The notes below the pieces were generated by a model. The model was not told the origin of the DNA and did not search any database. It was given only the letters and a program-made list of their open reading frames with translations. A stretch of DNA of 64,000 nucleotides from positions 62,001 to 126,000 of the forward strand of contig CANBNG010000003.1 of the NCBI GenBank assembly GCA_947370975.1, written 5' to 3'. The stretch comes from Beijerinckiaceae bacterium (GTDB taxonomy: Bacteria; Pseudomonadota; Alphaproteobacteria; Rhizobiales; Beijerinckiaceae). Positions 24,604-33,005 of this stretch are shown here, piece by piece; position 1 is the first letter of the stretch, and every line of letters starts with the position of its first letter. A program made the position numbers and the translations under genes.

Positions 24604-26316
24604 TCAATGCTCGTGCTTGTGTCCGTGATGATGGTGATGCCCATGGCTGTGGCTGTGGCTGTCGCCGGCATCCTCTTCCTCGCGGTGATGGATGATCTCC
24701 TTCGAGCGGGGACCGCGCGGATCCTCGCTGAAGACCAGCGACTTGATGGTCACCGGCACCGTGAAGGAGGGAATGCGCACCTTGCCGAGGTCGATATAAT
24801 CGAAATCCATCAGCATCACGCCGTCGATGACGAGGATTTCAGAAGCCACATTCATCTCTTCGCGCATCAGCGCGCCGAGTGTCTGGGCAATATCGCCATC
24901 GAGCATGATGTAGAGCGGCTTCTTGGCGGCGATGTGATCGGCAAGGCCCGCAATGATGCCCGTCGCCATATTGGCGATGCGCTCATAGGCGGGCGCGCCC
25001 GTCCAGCGCAAGGCCAGCGCAATATCGACATCAGCGCCTTCAACCTCGAAGGCCTTGCGATGGGCGCGAATGGCCTTTTCGACCTGCACGGGATCGATCT
25101 CGTCGCCGGTCTCGATCGCGGGCTGGATGACTTGGAGATTGCGGCGCGGCAGCAATTCGCCGGGGTTGGAAATGTAGCTCGTATTGCCCGAGAGCTGCAC
25201 CGAATATTCAGACGCACCCAGCGCGGTCGCGCGAATGCATTCGCCCGCCGGCAGCATCGTCCAGGGGAAACGGCCTGCCTCGACCTTGCGGCGGATAGCA
25301 GCGCCAAGGCGCTTGCCCATATCGCCGAAATCATGGGGCTCGCGGTCATAGACATATTCGGCGACGCCGCCGGAAAACATCATGCCGCCGAGATCGCCGA
25401 AATCCTGGATCGCATCGGTCAGATAGAGATGTTCGACATCGTGGGGCATCGGGCGCGCGGTGAGCGCTGACACCAGCGTGTCGGCCATGACATCGGCCAC
25501 CTTGTCGAGCGAGGCGGAATCGACCGTGTCGCCGAGGTTCCAGCTGAAGCCCGCACGCTTGGCGTGGGTGCGGCCGGCCGGATCGAGACGGATGATCTTG
25601 AAATTCTCGTCCACCACCTGCAGGCGGCCACCGATATGCACCGCCGCGGTCGCGAGCACACGTCCGCCTTCGAGCAGTGCGAGCTTGGTGGTGCCACCGC
25701 CAATGTCGATATTGAGCACGCGCTTGCCGATGTCGTTCGACACGGCAGCCGCGCCCGAGCCATAGCCCGCAAGCATGGATTCCATGTGATGGCCGGCGGT
25801 CGCGCAGACGAATTCGCCGCCCGCTTCCGACAGAAGCTTGGAAATGCCCTGCGCATTTTCACGCCGCAAGGCTTCGCCCGTCAGGATTACAGCGCCCGTA
25901 TCGACATCGCCGGCCTTCAGGCCAGCGCCGTCATAGGCGTCCTTGATGATCTGGCCGAGCTTGACGTCATCAATGCGGGTCTCGCTGGCATAGGGGGTCA
26001 GCGACACGGGCGAGAGATAGAGGGTCTCGCGGTTGACGACGTAATAACGGCTGGTGAGATCCTCGGCCATGCGGCGCAGATGGATGCGCGAGAAAATGAC
26101 CTGCGTGCCGGACGAACCAATGTCCACGCCGACGCTGGTCAGATGCACATTGTCCTGCATCCAGAGCGGATTTTCCTCGATCGGGCCGTCCATGTCGAAT
26201 TCGTCATGGTCGTGATCGGAATAGCCGTCGTGCTCGTGCGTCCAGCCCGGCCCCATCCCGTGGTGCTCGGTCAGGCTGTGCCCCTTGCTGGCCGTGTCAT
26301 CCTCGCCATTCGCCAT
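24604..26316 (-). CDS. EutA-family ASKHA ATPase with His-rich tails (copy 1)
   Basis: A 570-residue protein. The core matches the EutA family, whose known member reactivates adenosylcobalamin-dependent ethanolamine ammonia-lyase. It has phosphate-1 VGVDIGSSGTQVIFSR, phosphate-2 LNIDIGGGTTKLALLEGG and FSGGVAEYVYDRE. Histidine/acid-rich ends flank the core: an N-terminal stretch (HEHDGYSDHDHDEF) and a C-terminal one (SHSHSHGHHHHHGHKHEH), reminiscent of Ni/Co/Zn chaperones. No eutB or eutC is present. It heads a minus-strand run with an ABC permease, ATPase and bicupin. Start ATG 26316 is chosen because the upstream frame is Arg-rich shadow sequence. Confidence 0.8.
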   Translation of the reverse strand: MANGEDDTASKGHSLTEHHGMGPGWTHEHDGYSDHDHDEFDMDGPIEENPLWMQDNVHLTSVGVDIGSSGTQVIFSRIHLRRMAEDLTSRYYVVNRETLYLSPVSLTPYASETRIDDVKLGQIIKDAYDGAGLKAGDVDTGAVILTGEALRRENAQGISKLLSEAGGEFVCATAGHHMESMLAGYGSGAAAVSNDIGKRVLNIDIGGGTTKLALLEGGRVLATAAVHIGGRLQVVDENFKIIRLDPAGRTHAKRAGFSWNLGDTVDSASLDKVADVMADTLVSALTARPMPHDVEHLYLTDAIQDFGDLGGMMFSGGVAEYVYDREPHDFGDMGKRLGAAIRRKVEAGRFPWTMLPAGECIRATALGASEYSVQLSGNTSYISNPGELLPRRNLQVIQPAIETGDEIDPVQVEKAIRAHRKAFEVEGADVDIALALRWTGAPAYERIANMATGIIAGLADHIAAKKPLYIMLDGDIAQTLGALMREEMNVASEILVIDGVMLMDFDYIDLGKVRIPSFTVPVTIKSLVFSEDPRGPRSKEIIHHREEEDAGDSHSHSHGHHHHHGHKHEH

Positions 26317-26680
26317 TCTGCGCAATCCCTCGCTTGTCGCCTCGCGCCGGCTCGCGCCGGCAGTCAGGCGCCGCCCGGTCCGACCCGCTTCTGACGGGCG
26401 CCTGGACCTGGAACGGCATGGATGATGTGCGGTCCTGACGGTCCGCCTCCCCCGGCCCCGCATGCACTGCACGGAGCTTCTTTTCATTGTTCGATCTGTT
26501 CGACTAAGGTCTAGACGGAGCAAAGGCAAGGGGCAAGCCCGGCGCAGCTGTCTTCGGGTGCGGAAAAGCCGCCGCGCCCGCACGCCAGCGCGGTTGACAG
26601 GCCCGGCTGTTTGGAAGATTGCAGGGCGACCCAAGCCTTCGCAAGCAAGGCACAGAAAACGCAAACAAGGAGCGCCAGAT
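26317..26680. promoter_or_regulatory. divergent control region between the two EutA-family genes
   Basis: This 364-bp gap holds no convincing gene. It contains an imperfect inverted repeat (CAGGCGCC at about 26361 with GGGCGCCTG at about 26395), a direct repeat TGTTCGA twice nine bases apart near 26490, and TTGACA at 26594-26599, though with no clear -10 element. The plus-strand gene has a good RBS (AAGGAG) just before 26681. Confidence 0.45.
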
Positions 26681-28201
26681 ATGAGTGATGAGGCCGTAGG
26701 GGGACGTGTTTTCTTCAGCAACGTGCGGCGCAGCCTCGAAGAGGAAGACGAAATCCGTCTCGTCAGCGTGGGCGTCGATATCGGCTCCTCGACCTCTCAT
26801 CTGGTTTTCTCCCGGCTCGTTCTGGAGCGGGTCGACAATCGCTACATTGTGACCGAGCGTGAAGTCTTTCACGAATCGGACGTGCTGCTCACGCCCTATG
26901 CGGCGGACATGGCCTCCATCGATGCCGTCCGGCTCGGCCAGTTCATCGACAAGCAATATGAGATCGCCGGGCTCGACCCGATGGCGATCGACACCGGCGC
27001 GCTGATCCTGACCGGCGTCGCCGTGCGCCGCAGCAATGCGCGCGCCATTGGCGAGCTGTTTGCCGCCCAGACCGGCAAGTTCGTGTCGGTCAGCGCGGGC
27101 GACGGCCTCGAGACGACGCTGGCAGCCTTCGGTTCGGGCGCAGCCGCGCGCTCGGAGCGCGAAAAGTGCCGCGTGATGAACATCGACATCGGCGGCGGCA
27201 CCTCCAAGATCGCCGTCTGCGACCGGGGCGAAATCGCCGACATGACAGCGGTCGACGTCGGCGCGCGCATTCTCTCCTTCGATGCCGAAGGCCGCGTGAC
27301 CCGCATCGAGGAAGCTGCCCGCCGCTTTGGCGCGGAGGTCGGCCTCAGCCTCGAATTGGGCGTCGTGCCCGATGAAGCCAAGCTGAGCGCGATGATCGAA
27401 CGGATGGCCGAGCGCCTGATGGAAGCGATCCAGAGCGCCAATCTCAGCCCCGAGACGGCCTCGCTGCTGCGCCTCAACCCGATGGCCAACACGCAAAAGC
27501 CCGATGCCGTCACCTTCTCGGGTGGCGTGTCCGAATATATCTACAACCGCCAGAAGGCGGGGTTCGGCGATCTCGGTCCCCGCCTCGCGCAGGCAATTCT
27601 CAGCCGCGTCACCGCCTGGGGCCCGCGTCTTGAAAAGCCCGACGAGGGCATTCGCGCAACCGTGGTCGGCGCCTCGCAATATACGATCCAGGTTTCGGGC
27701 TCGACGATCTTCGTCAATCCGCTCGATGTCCTGCCGATCCGCAATGTGCCCGTCATCACGCCCGATGTTCCGCTCGATACCGAAGAGCTGGATGTGGCGG
27801 CCATTGCGGAAGCCGTGCGCACGGCGCTGCGCCGTCTCGACCTGCATGAAGGCGAGCAGGCTGTTGCCATGTGCTACCGCTGGAACGGCTCGGCCACCTT
27901 CCGCCGTCTGGATGATTTCGTGAAGGGCGTGCGCCAGGGCCTCTCGGCCTGCCTCGACAAGGGCTTCCCGCTCGTGCTCGTCGGCGATGGCGATATCGGC
28001 GGCCTTGTCGGCATCCATTGCCTCGAAGAGGCGAAGATGACGACGCCGATCGTGTCGATCGATGGCATCAATCTCAAGGAATTCGACTTCATCGACATTG
28101 GCGCGATGCTGGAGACCTCGGGCGCCGTGCCGGTTGTCATCAAGTCGCTCGTCTTCCCGACCTCGGCCGCGCTTGGCCGCGTGGAGGGGGCGAAGGCCTG
28201 A
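26681..28201 (+). CDS. EutA-family ASKHA ATPase (copy 2)
   Basis: A 506-residue paralogue of the gene at 24604-26316, divergently transcribed. It keeps VGVDIGSSTSHLVFSR, NIDIGGGTSKIAVCDRG, FSGGVSEYIYNRQ and the C-terminal PVVIKSLVFPTS, but lacks the His-rich ends. Known EutA uses ATP to expel damaged cobalamin from its lyase. With no lyase in the window, a role as a chaperone or reactivase for another (possibly cobalamin or metal) enzyme is inferred. ATG 26681 follows AAGGAGCGCCAGAT. The next gene, pip, starts 7 bp after its stop. Confidence 0.8.
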   Translation: MSDEAVGGRVFFSNVRRSLEEEDEIRLVSVGVDIGSSTSHLVFSRLVLERVDNRYIVTEREVFHESDVLLTPYAADMASIDAVRLGQFIDKQYEIAGLDPMAIDTGALILTGVAVRRSNARAIGELFAAQTGKFVSVSAGDGLETTLAAFGSGAAARSEREKCRVMNIDIGGGTSKIAVCDRGEIADMTAVDVGARILSFDAEGRVTRIEEAARRFGAEVGLSLELGVVPDEAKLSAMIERMAERLMEAIQSANLSPETASLLRLNPMANTQKPDAVTFSGGVSEYIYNRQKAGFGDLGPRLAQAILSRVTAWGPRLEKPDEGIRATVVGASQYTIQVSGSTIFVNPLDVLPIRNVPVITPDVPLDTEELDVAAIAEAVRTALRRLDLHEGEQAVAMCYRWNGSATFRRLDDFVKGVRQGLSACLDKGFPLVLVGDGDIGGLVGIHCLEEAKMTTPIVSIDGINLKEFDFIDIGAMLETSGAVPVVIKSLVFPTSAALGRVEGAKA

Positions 28202-28208
28202 TACGCAC

Positions 28209-29159
28209 ATGGCCGCCGGTTTTTACCCCCCGATCGATCCCCATGCCATCGGCTCGCTCGAGACAAAAGATGGCCATGCCATCTATTGGGAAGCCTGCGG
28301 CAATCCGGACGGCAAGCCAGCCCTCTTCCTGCACGGAGGGCCGGGTGGCGGCTGTTCGACCGACAATCGCCGCCTGTTCGATCCGGAGATCTACAAGATC
28401 ATCCTGTTCGATCAGCGCGGCGCGGGTCGCTCACGCCCGCTTGGCTCGCTCGACAACAACACGACCCCGCATCTGGTCGCAGATATCGAGGCCCTGCGGC
28501 TGCATCTCGACATTGAACGCTGGCATCTTGTGCTGGGCGGTTCCTGGGGCGCGACGCTGGCGCTCGTCTATGCGCAGACCCATCCCCATGTCGTGAAATC
28601 GCTGGTGCTGCGCGGTGTTTTCACCGCGCGCCGCAGCGAGATCGACTGGCTCTATGGCGATGGCGCGCGCCATATTTTCCCCGAGGCCTATGCGGCCTTC
28701 CGCAATTTCCTGCCCGCACAGGAGCAGGGCGACATCATCGGCGCCTATCATCGCCGGCTGACCAGCGGCGATGAAACGGTCGAGCTCGCAGCCGCCGCGT
28801 CATGGTGCGCCTATGAGGGCAAATTGTTGATGCTTCTGCCCCGCCCCTCAGCTTTCATGAGCGGCGCGGCAAGCCCGCACACGCGCGCCCTTGCGCGCAT
28901 CGAGGCGCATTATTTCATGCATCATTCCTTCATGGAGGAAGGGCAGATTCTGGCCCGCATGGATCGCCTTCAGGGCATTCCGGGCATGATCGTGCAGGGA
29001 CGCTACGATGCCGTGACGCCGCCTGTCACCGCCTTCGAATTGCATGAAGCCTGGCCCGGCTCACAGCTCGAAATCGTGCCCGATGCCGGCCACGCGACAG
29101 TCGAGCCCGGCATCCAGCGGGCGCTCGTTGCGGCCACAGATCGCTTCGCCAATCTCTGA
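28209..29159 (+). CDS. pip: prolyl aminopeptidase
   Basis: A 316-residue alpha/beta hydrolase of peptidase family S33. It has the oxyanion segment LFLHGGPGGGC, DQRGAGRS, the nucleophile elbow GGSWGATLAL, a late aspartate in GRYDAVTPP and the catalytic histidine in DAGHATVEPG. HGGPGGG and GGSWG are typical of proline iminopeptidases, which remove N-terminal proline from peptides in the cytoplasm. It is probably co-transcribed with the preceding EutA-like gene. Confidence 0.9.
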   Translation: MAAGFYPPIDPHAIGSLETKDGHAIYWEACGNPDGKPALFLHGGPGGGCSTDNRRLFDPEIYKIILFDQRGAGRSRPLGSLDNNTTPHLVADIEALRLHLDIERWHLVLGGSWGATLALVYAQTHPHVVKSLVLRGVFTARRSEIDWLYGDGARHIFPEAYAAFRNFLPAQEQGDIIGAYHRRLTSGDETVELAAAASWCAYEGKLLMLLPRPSAFMSGAASPHTRALARIEAHYFMHHSFMEEGQILARMDRLQGIPGMIVQGRYDAVTPPVTAFELHEAWPGSQLEIVPDAGHATVEPGIQRALVAATDRFANL

Positions 29160-29181
29160 TCTGTCAGATGTACGTGCAATC

Positions 29182-29204
29182 CCCTCCCCTTGCGGGGAGG
29201 GTTT
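29182..29204. terminator. hairpin between convergent pip and ABC permease genes
   Basis: An 8-bp perfect stem CCCTCCCC / GGGGAGGG with a TTGC loop is followed by GTTT on the plus strand. It is a likely terminator, though the T run is short. Confidence 0.6.
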
Positions 29205-29210
29205 GCAAAA

Positions 29211-30047
29211 TTACCGTCCGTGCTTCCACGGCACGATGAAGCGCTCGAGCTCGGTGATCGACTGCGAAAAGGCAATGCCCAGAATCGCGATCACAAGCAG
29301 GCCGACATACATGGTTTCGACCGAGAGAATTTCCCAGGCGTTCCACATCATATAGCCAAGGCCGCTTTTCGCGCCGACGATTTCGGCCAGCGAAATCAGC
29401 ACGAGTCCAAGCCCGATACCGAGCCGCACGCCGGTCAGGATCAGCGGCATGGCGCCGGGCAGCGCGACGGTGCGAAACACCTGCCAGCGGCTGGCTCCGA
29501 AATTGCGGCTGACATCGAAATGTATCTTGTTGATCTCGAGCACGCCGGCCATGGAATTGATGACGATCGGATAGAAAATACCGATCGCGACCATGACGAT
29601 TTTCGAGGCTTCACCCAGACCGCAGATCAAGAGAACCAGCGGCAGAATGGCGCTTTTTGGCACCGGATAGGTCGCTGAAATCAGCGGCTCGACCAGCATG
29701 CGCAAGGGACGGCTGAGGCCCATGGTGACGCCCAGCACCAGGGCCGGAATGCCGCCAAACAGAAAGCCCCAGAAGAGGCGCTGCATCGACGCCCAGAAGT
29801 TCACCCAGAGCGAACCGTTCTCGGCAAGGATCAGCAATTGGCTGAAGATTTTCGAGGGCGCGGGGAAGAAGCGCACATCGATGAAGCCGAGGCGCGCGGC
29901 AAGCTCCCAGATCAGCAGCAGGATGAGGGGCGAGGCGAAATTCAGCAGCCGCTCGATGCTCTCGGTGCTGATGCGGAACGCGGGCGTCTTCACCTTGACG
30001 TCCGGCTTGTGCACGTCCGGCTTGGCCTTTTCAGCGACGTTTGTCAT
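29211..30047 (-). CDS. ABC transporter permease (TauC/SsuC type)
   Basis: A 278-residue membrane protein with about six hydrophobic segments. It has the EAA-type loop SRNFGASRWQVFRTVALPGA followed by VRLGIGLGLVLISLAEIVG, as in the nitrate/sulfonate/taurine importer family. Its ATG overlaps the ATPase gene's stop by 4 bp, so the two are translated together. The N-terminal 30 residues are charged and cytoplasmic (KPDVHKPDVKVKT). No binding protein is adjacent, so the ligand cannot be assigned. Confidence 0.88.
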   Translation of the reverse strand: MTNVAEKAKPDVHKPDVKVKTPAFRISTESIERLLNFASPLILLLIWELAARLGFIDVRFFPAPSKIFSQLLILAENGSLWVNFWASMQRLFWGFLFGGIPALVLGVTMGLSRPLRMLVEPLISATYPVPKSAILPLVLLICGLGEASKIVMVAIGIFYPIVINSMAGVLEINKIHFDVSRNFGASRWQVFRTVALPGAMPLILTGVRLGIGLGLVLISLAEIVGAKSGLGYMMWNAWEILSVETMYVGLLVIAILGIAFSQSITELERFIVPWKHGR

Positions 30048-30874
30048 TTCGCGCTTCCTTCATCCAATGCACGGGCGCGCTGAACTTCGTCGCGCAAATG
30101 GCCCCAGATGGAATAGACGAGCTCGCCATATTCAGGCCGCGCGCGCAATTCAAGCACGCGGCGCGGACGTTCGAAGGGCACATCGACAATCAGCTTTGAG
30201 CGACCAGGATGCGCGGTCATGATCATGATGCGGTCACCCAGCGTCACCGCCTCGTCGACCGAATGGGTGATGAACATCACGGTCTTGCGCGTCTCTTCCC
30301 AGATGCGCAGAAGCTCCTCTTGCAGAAGGATCTTGTTCTGCTCGTCGAGCGCGGAAAAAGGTTCGTCCATAAGCAGGATATCGGGATCGTTGGCAAAGGC
30401 CCGCGCGATGGACACGCGCTGGCGCATGCCGCCCGACAATTGATGGGGATAGGAATTGTGGAAGCGCGAGAGACCCGTGCGCTGCAGATAATGGCCAACC
30501 ACATCGCGGATCTCGCCCTCGGGGCGATGGCGCATGCGCAGGCCATAGGCGGCGTTTTCAAACACCGTCATCCACGGGAACAGGGAATCGCCCTGGAAGA
30601 CCATGGAATTGCTCGGGCGTCCCTTGGCCGGCGCGGTGATTTCGAGCGAGCCGCCGGAGCTTTTCTCAAGGCCAGCCAGAATCCGCAAAAGCGTAGTCTT
30701 GCCGCAACCAGAGGGCCCCACGATCATGAAGAAACAGCCCGTCGGGATGTCGAGCGTCATGGGCTCAAGCGCGGTGAACGGGCCCGACTTCGTTTCAAAG
30801 GTCTTGGAAAGACCGCGCAGGCGGATCTTCACATCCGCGGCAGCTGTGGCGTCTTGCGTCATCGTGTCAGACAT
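30044..30874 (-). CDS. ABC transporter ATP-binding protein (TauB/SsuB type)
   Basis: A 276-residue ATPase with Walker A VGPSGCGKTTLLR, signature LSGGMRQRVSIARAF, Walker B ILLMDEPFSALDEQ and the H-loop FITHSVDEAVTLGDR. The last motif is typical of the nitrate/sulfonate/taurine importer group. It pairs with the downstream permease. No SBP is seen within several kb, so the binding protein must be encoded elsewhere or shared. Confidence 0.9.
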   Translation of the reverse strand: MSDTMTQDATAAADVKIRLRGLSKTFETKSGPFTALEPMTLDIPTGCFFMIVGPSGCGKTTLLRILAGLEKSSGGSLEITAPAKGRPSNSMVFQGDSLFPWMTVFENAAYGLRMRHRPEGEIRDVVGHYLQRTGLSRFHNSYPHQLSGGMRQRVSIARAFANDPDILLMDEPFSALDEQNKILLQEELLRIWEETRKTVMFITHSVDEAVTLGDRIMIMTAHPGRSKLIVDVPFERPRRVLELRARPEYGELVYSIWGHLRDEVQRARALDEGSAK

Positions 30875-31063
30875 GGGCAGGCCCGTCTCCTCCAGACTGC
30901 AACGGCAGGACGGATGATGTGAGGCCAGCCAGCGCGAGGCGCCTGCCGCGTCATTCCGTCCCGTGTCATGATTTTTATTGTGCCGGGTGCGTTCAATGCG
31001 CCCGATCCTCGATCTTGGATAATCAGAAAGTCGACGATTAGCAATGCTGCCCGATCCGGCCCC

Positions 31064-32044
31064 TCAGGCCGGATCCAAGTCGCTTGCCTCAAAGTCGCTT
31101 GGTTCGAAATCCCGATGGGTCGAGCAGAATTCGCAGGTCACGCCAATGCGGCCATTGTCGCCCACCATGTCAGCCCGCTCCCTGGGCTTGAAACGGCGCA
31201 GCATTTCCGTGATCCGGTCAGTCGAACACCGGCAGGCCTCGCGAATCGGCTGGCCACCGAACACCTTCACGCCACGCTCATGGAACAGGCGGTAGAGCAG
31301 GCGTTCGCTCGACAGGGTCGGGTCGACAAGCTCGTGGTCCTCGACGGTCGCGGCCAGTGCCTTGGCCTCGCTCCAGGCATCGTCCTCGGAGGGCTCGTGA
31401 TAGTCCCCGCCCTCGGGCGCATCGCCCGGATGCAGATCGGCCTGCCGCAAGCGGTCGGTCGAATGGGGCAGGAATTGCACGATGAGCCCGCCCGCGCGCC
31501 AATGCACGCCCTCTCCCGTCACGCTTTGGGCAACCGCGAGACGCACCAGCGTCGGGATCTGCTCGGACTGGCGGAAATATTGGTGGGCGGCATCCTCGAG
31601 CCCCTGGCCCTCCAGCGGCACCACGCCCTGATAGCGCGACATATCGTTGCCCTGGTCGATGGTGAGCGCGAGATGACCCGTACCCAGCACCTGCAGCGGC
31701 GTGGCGCGGCCCTCGGCCTGCGCCAGAGCCAAAGCCTCCGCATCGAAACGCGCAAAGGCGCGCAGACGGTCAGGCGCATCGAAATCGACGACGATCATGT
31801 CGACAATGCCATTGGTGCGGGTCTGCACCTGAAAGCGCCCCTCGAATTTCAGCGCGGAGCCAAGCAGCACGGTGAGGGCGGCCGCCTCGCCGACAAGGCG
31901 CGCGACAGCCTCCGGATAGCCATGGCGGGCCAGAATGGCGTCAACGGACGCGCCAAGCCGCACCACGCGGCCACGGCTCTCCAGCGGCTCGATGACGAAG
32001 GGCAGCACCACATCGTCATCGCCGAGGTCGGAAACCGGACGCAT
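31064..32044 (-). CDS. hslO: Hsp33 redox-regulated chaperone
   Basis: A 326-residue homologue of HslO. The N-terminal core is followed by the zinc-binding redox switch CRC near residue 270 and CEFC near 305, the four cysteines that release zinc and form disulfides under oxidative stress to activate holdase function. The substrate-binding core includes GTGHLALTIDQG. ATG 32044 is used; TTG 32059 inside the argF end is possible. It follows argD-argF in the same direction, overlapping or abutting argF's stop at 32052. Confidence 0.93.
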   Translation of the reverse strand: MRPVSDLGDDDVVLPFVIEPLESRGRVVRLGASVDAILARHGYPEAVARLVGEAAALTVLLGSALKFEGRFQVQTRTNGIVDMIVVDFDAPDRLRAFARFDAEALALAQAEGRATPLQVLGTGHLALTIDQGNDMSRYQGVVPLEGQGLEDAAHQYFRQSEQIPTLVRLAVAQSVTGEGVHWRAGGLIVQFLPHSTDRLRQADLHPGDAPEGGDYHEPSEDDAWSEAKALAATVEDHELVDPTLSSERLLYRLFHERGVKVFGGQPIREACRCSTDRITEMLRRFKPRERADMVGDNGRIGVTCEFCSTHRDFEPSDFEASDLDPA

Positions 32045-32051
32045 GGAGGCT

Positions 32052-33005
32052 TCAGTCAAGGCTACCGGCTCCCATGCACCAGGCCAGCACGCCCTTTTGG
32101 GCATGCAGGCGGTTTTCCGCCTCATCGAAGACCACCGATTGCGGCCCGTCGATGACGGCATCCGTCACCTCCTCGCCGCGATGGGCGGGCAGGCAATGCA
32201 TGAAAATGGCCTTGGGTGCAGCAAGCGCCATCAGCGCGTCATTCACCTGATAGCGTGCCAGAAGATTATGGCGACTGCGTGCCTCATCCTCATCGCCCAT
32301 CGACACCCAGCAATCGGAAATCACCGCATCGACGCCGCGCACGGCCTCCTGCGGGTCACTGGTCAGGTTGAGACGGACATTATGCTGCCGCGCCCAGTCG
32401 AGAATCGGCCCGGCGGGCGCAAGCTCGGGCGGCGTTGCGACATTGATGGTGAAGTCGAAACGCTGCGCGGCCTCGATCCAGCTCGAGAGCACATTGTTCG
32501 CATCCCCCGTCCAGGCGACGGTGCGGCCCTTGATGGGCCCGCAATGCTCTTCAAACGTCAGCACATCCGCCATCACCTGGCAGGGATGCGAGCGCTTGGT
32601 GAGACCGTTGATGACCGGCACGGTCGCATAGGCGGCAAGCTCGCGCATGTCGTCATGGTCGAGAATGCGGATCATGATCGCATCGACATAACGCGACAGG
32701 ACGCGCGCCGTGTCGGCAATGGTCTCGCCACGGCCAAGCTGCATTTCAGCGCCGGTGAGCATGATGGTCTCGCCGCCAAGCTCGCGCATGCCGACATCGA
32801 AGCTGACGCGGGTGCGTGTCGAGGGCTTGTCGAAAATCATCGCGAGAACCTTGCCCGCGAGCGGACGGCTCTGCGGCGGCTCGCCCTTGCGACGCGCCGC
32901 CTTCATCGCAGCGGAGGACTCGAGAACCTTGCGCAATTCGTCTGCGCTGATTTCGGACAGGTCGAGAAAGTGGCGGGGGCCGCCTTTGGTCTGCGCCGTG
33001 CTCAC
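32052..33005 (-). CDS. argF: ornithine carbamoyltransferase
   Basis: A 317-residue enzyme joining carbamoyl phosphate and ornithine to citrulline. The carbamoyl phosphate loop STRTRVSFD, the HPCQVMADVLT motif and the ornithine-site HCLPAHRGEEVTD are all intact. It overlaps argD by 4 bp (33002-33005), which couples the two arginine steps. Length is normal for the family. Confidence 0.97.
   Translation of the reverse strand: MSTAQTKGGPRHFLDLSEISADELRKVLESSAAMKAARRKGEPPQSRPLAGKVLAMIFDKPSTRTRVSFDVGMRELGGETIMLTGAEMQLGRGETIADTARVLSRYVDAIMIRILDHDDMRELAAYATVPVINGLTKRSHPCQVMADVLTFEEHCGPIKGRTVAWTGDANNVLSSWIEAAQRFDFTINVATPPELAPAGPILDWARQHNVRLNLTSDPQEAVRGVDAVISDCWVSMGDEDEARSRHNLLARYQVNDALMALAAPKAIFMHCLPAHRGEEVTDAVIDGPQSVVFDEAENRLHAQKGVLAWCMGAGSLD

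Noticed and set aside
23116..25470. 784-codon plus-strand open frame
   Set aside because: It is antisense to the ABC permease and EutA-like genes. Its composition (Arg/His/Asp/Gln-rich, no domain) is that of a GC-rich shadow frame.
26317..26721. N-terminal extension of EutA copy 1
   Set aside because: Arg/Pro-rich sequence runs through the divergent promoter region; ATG 26316 matches the paralogue better.
24604..28201. Ethanolamine utilisation operon or microcompartment
   Set aside because: No eutBC and no shell-protein genes are present.
26504..28210. 568-codon minus-strand open frame
   Set aside because: It is antisense to EutA copy 2 and has shadow-frame composition.
284..31064. Insertion splitting an argD-argF-hslO-apaG-argE block
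   Set aside because: apaG-argE and argD-argF-hslO are 29 kb apart in opposite orientation, so an insertion alone does not explain it. No insertion boundary was seen.
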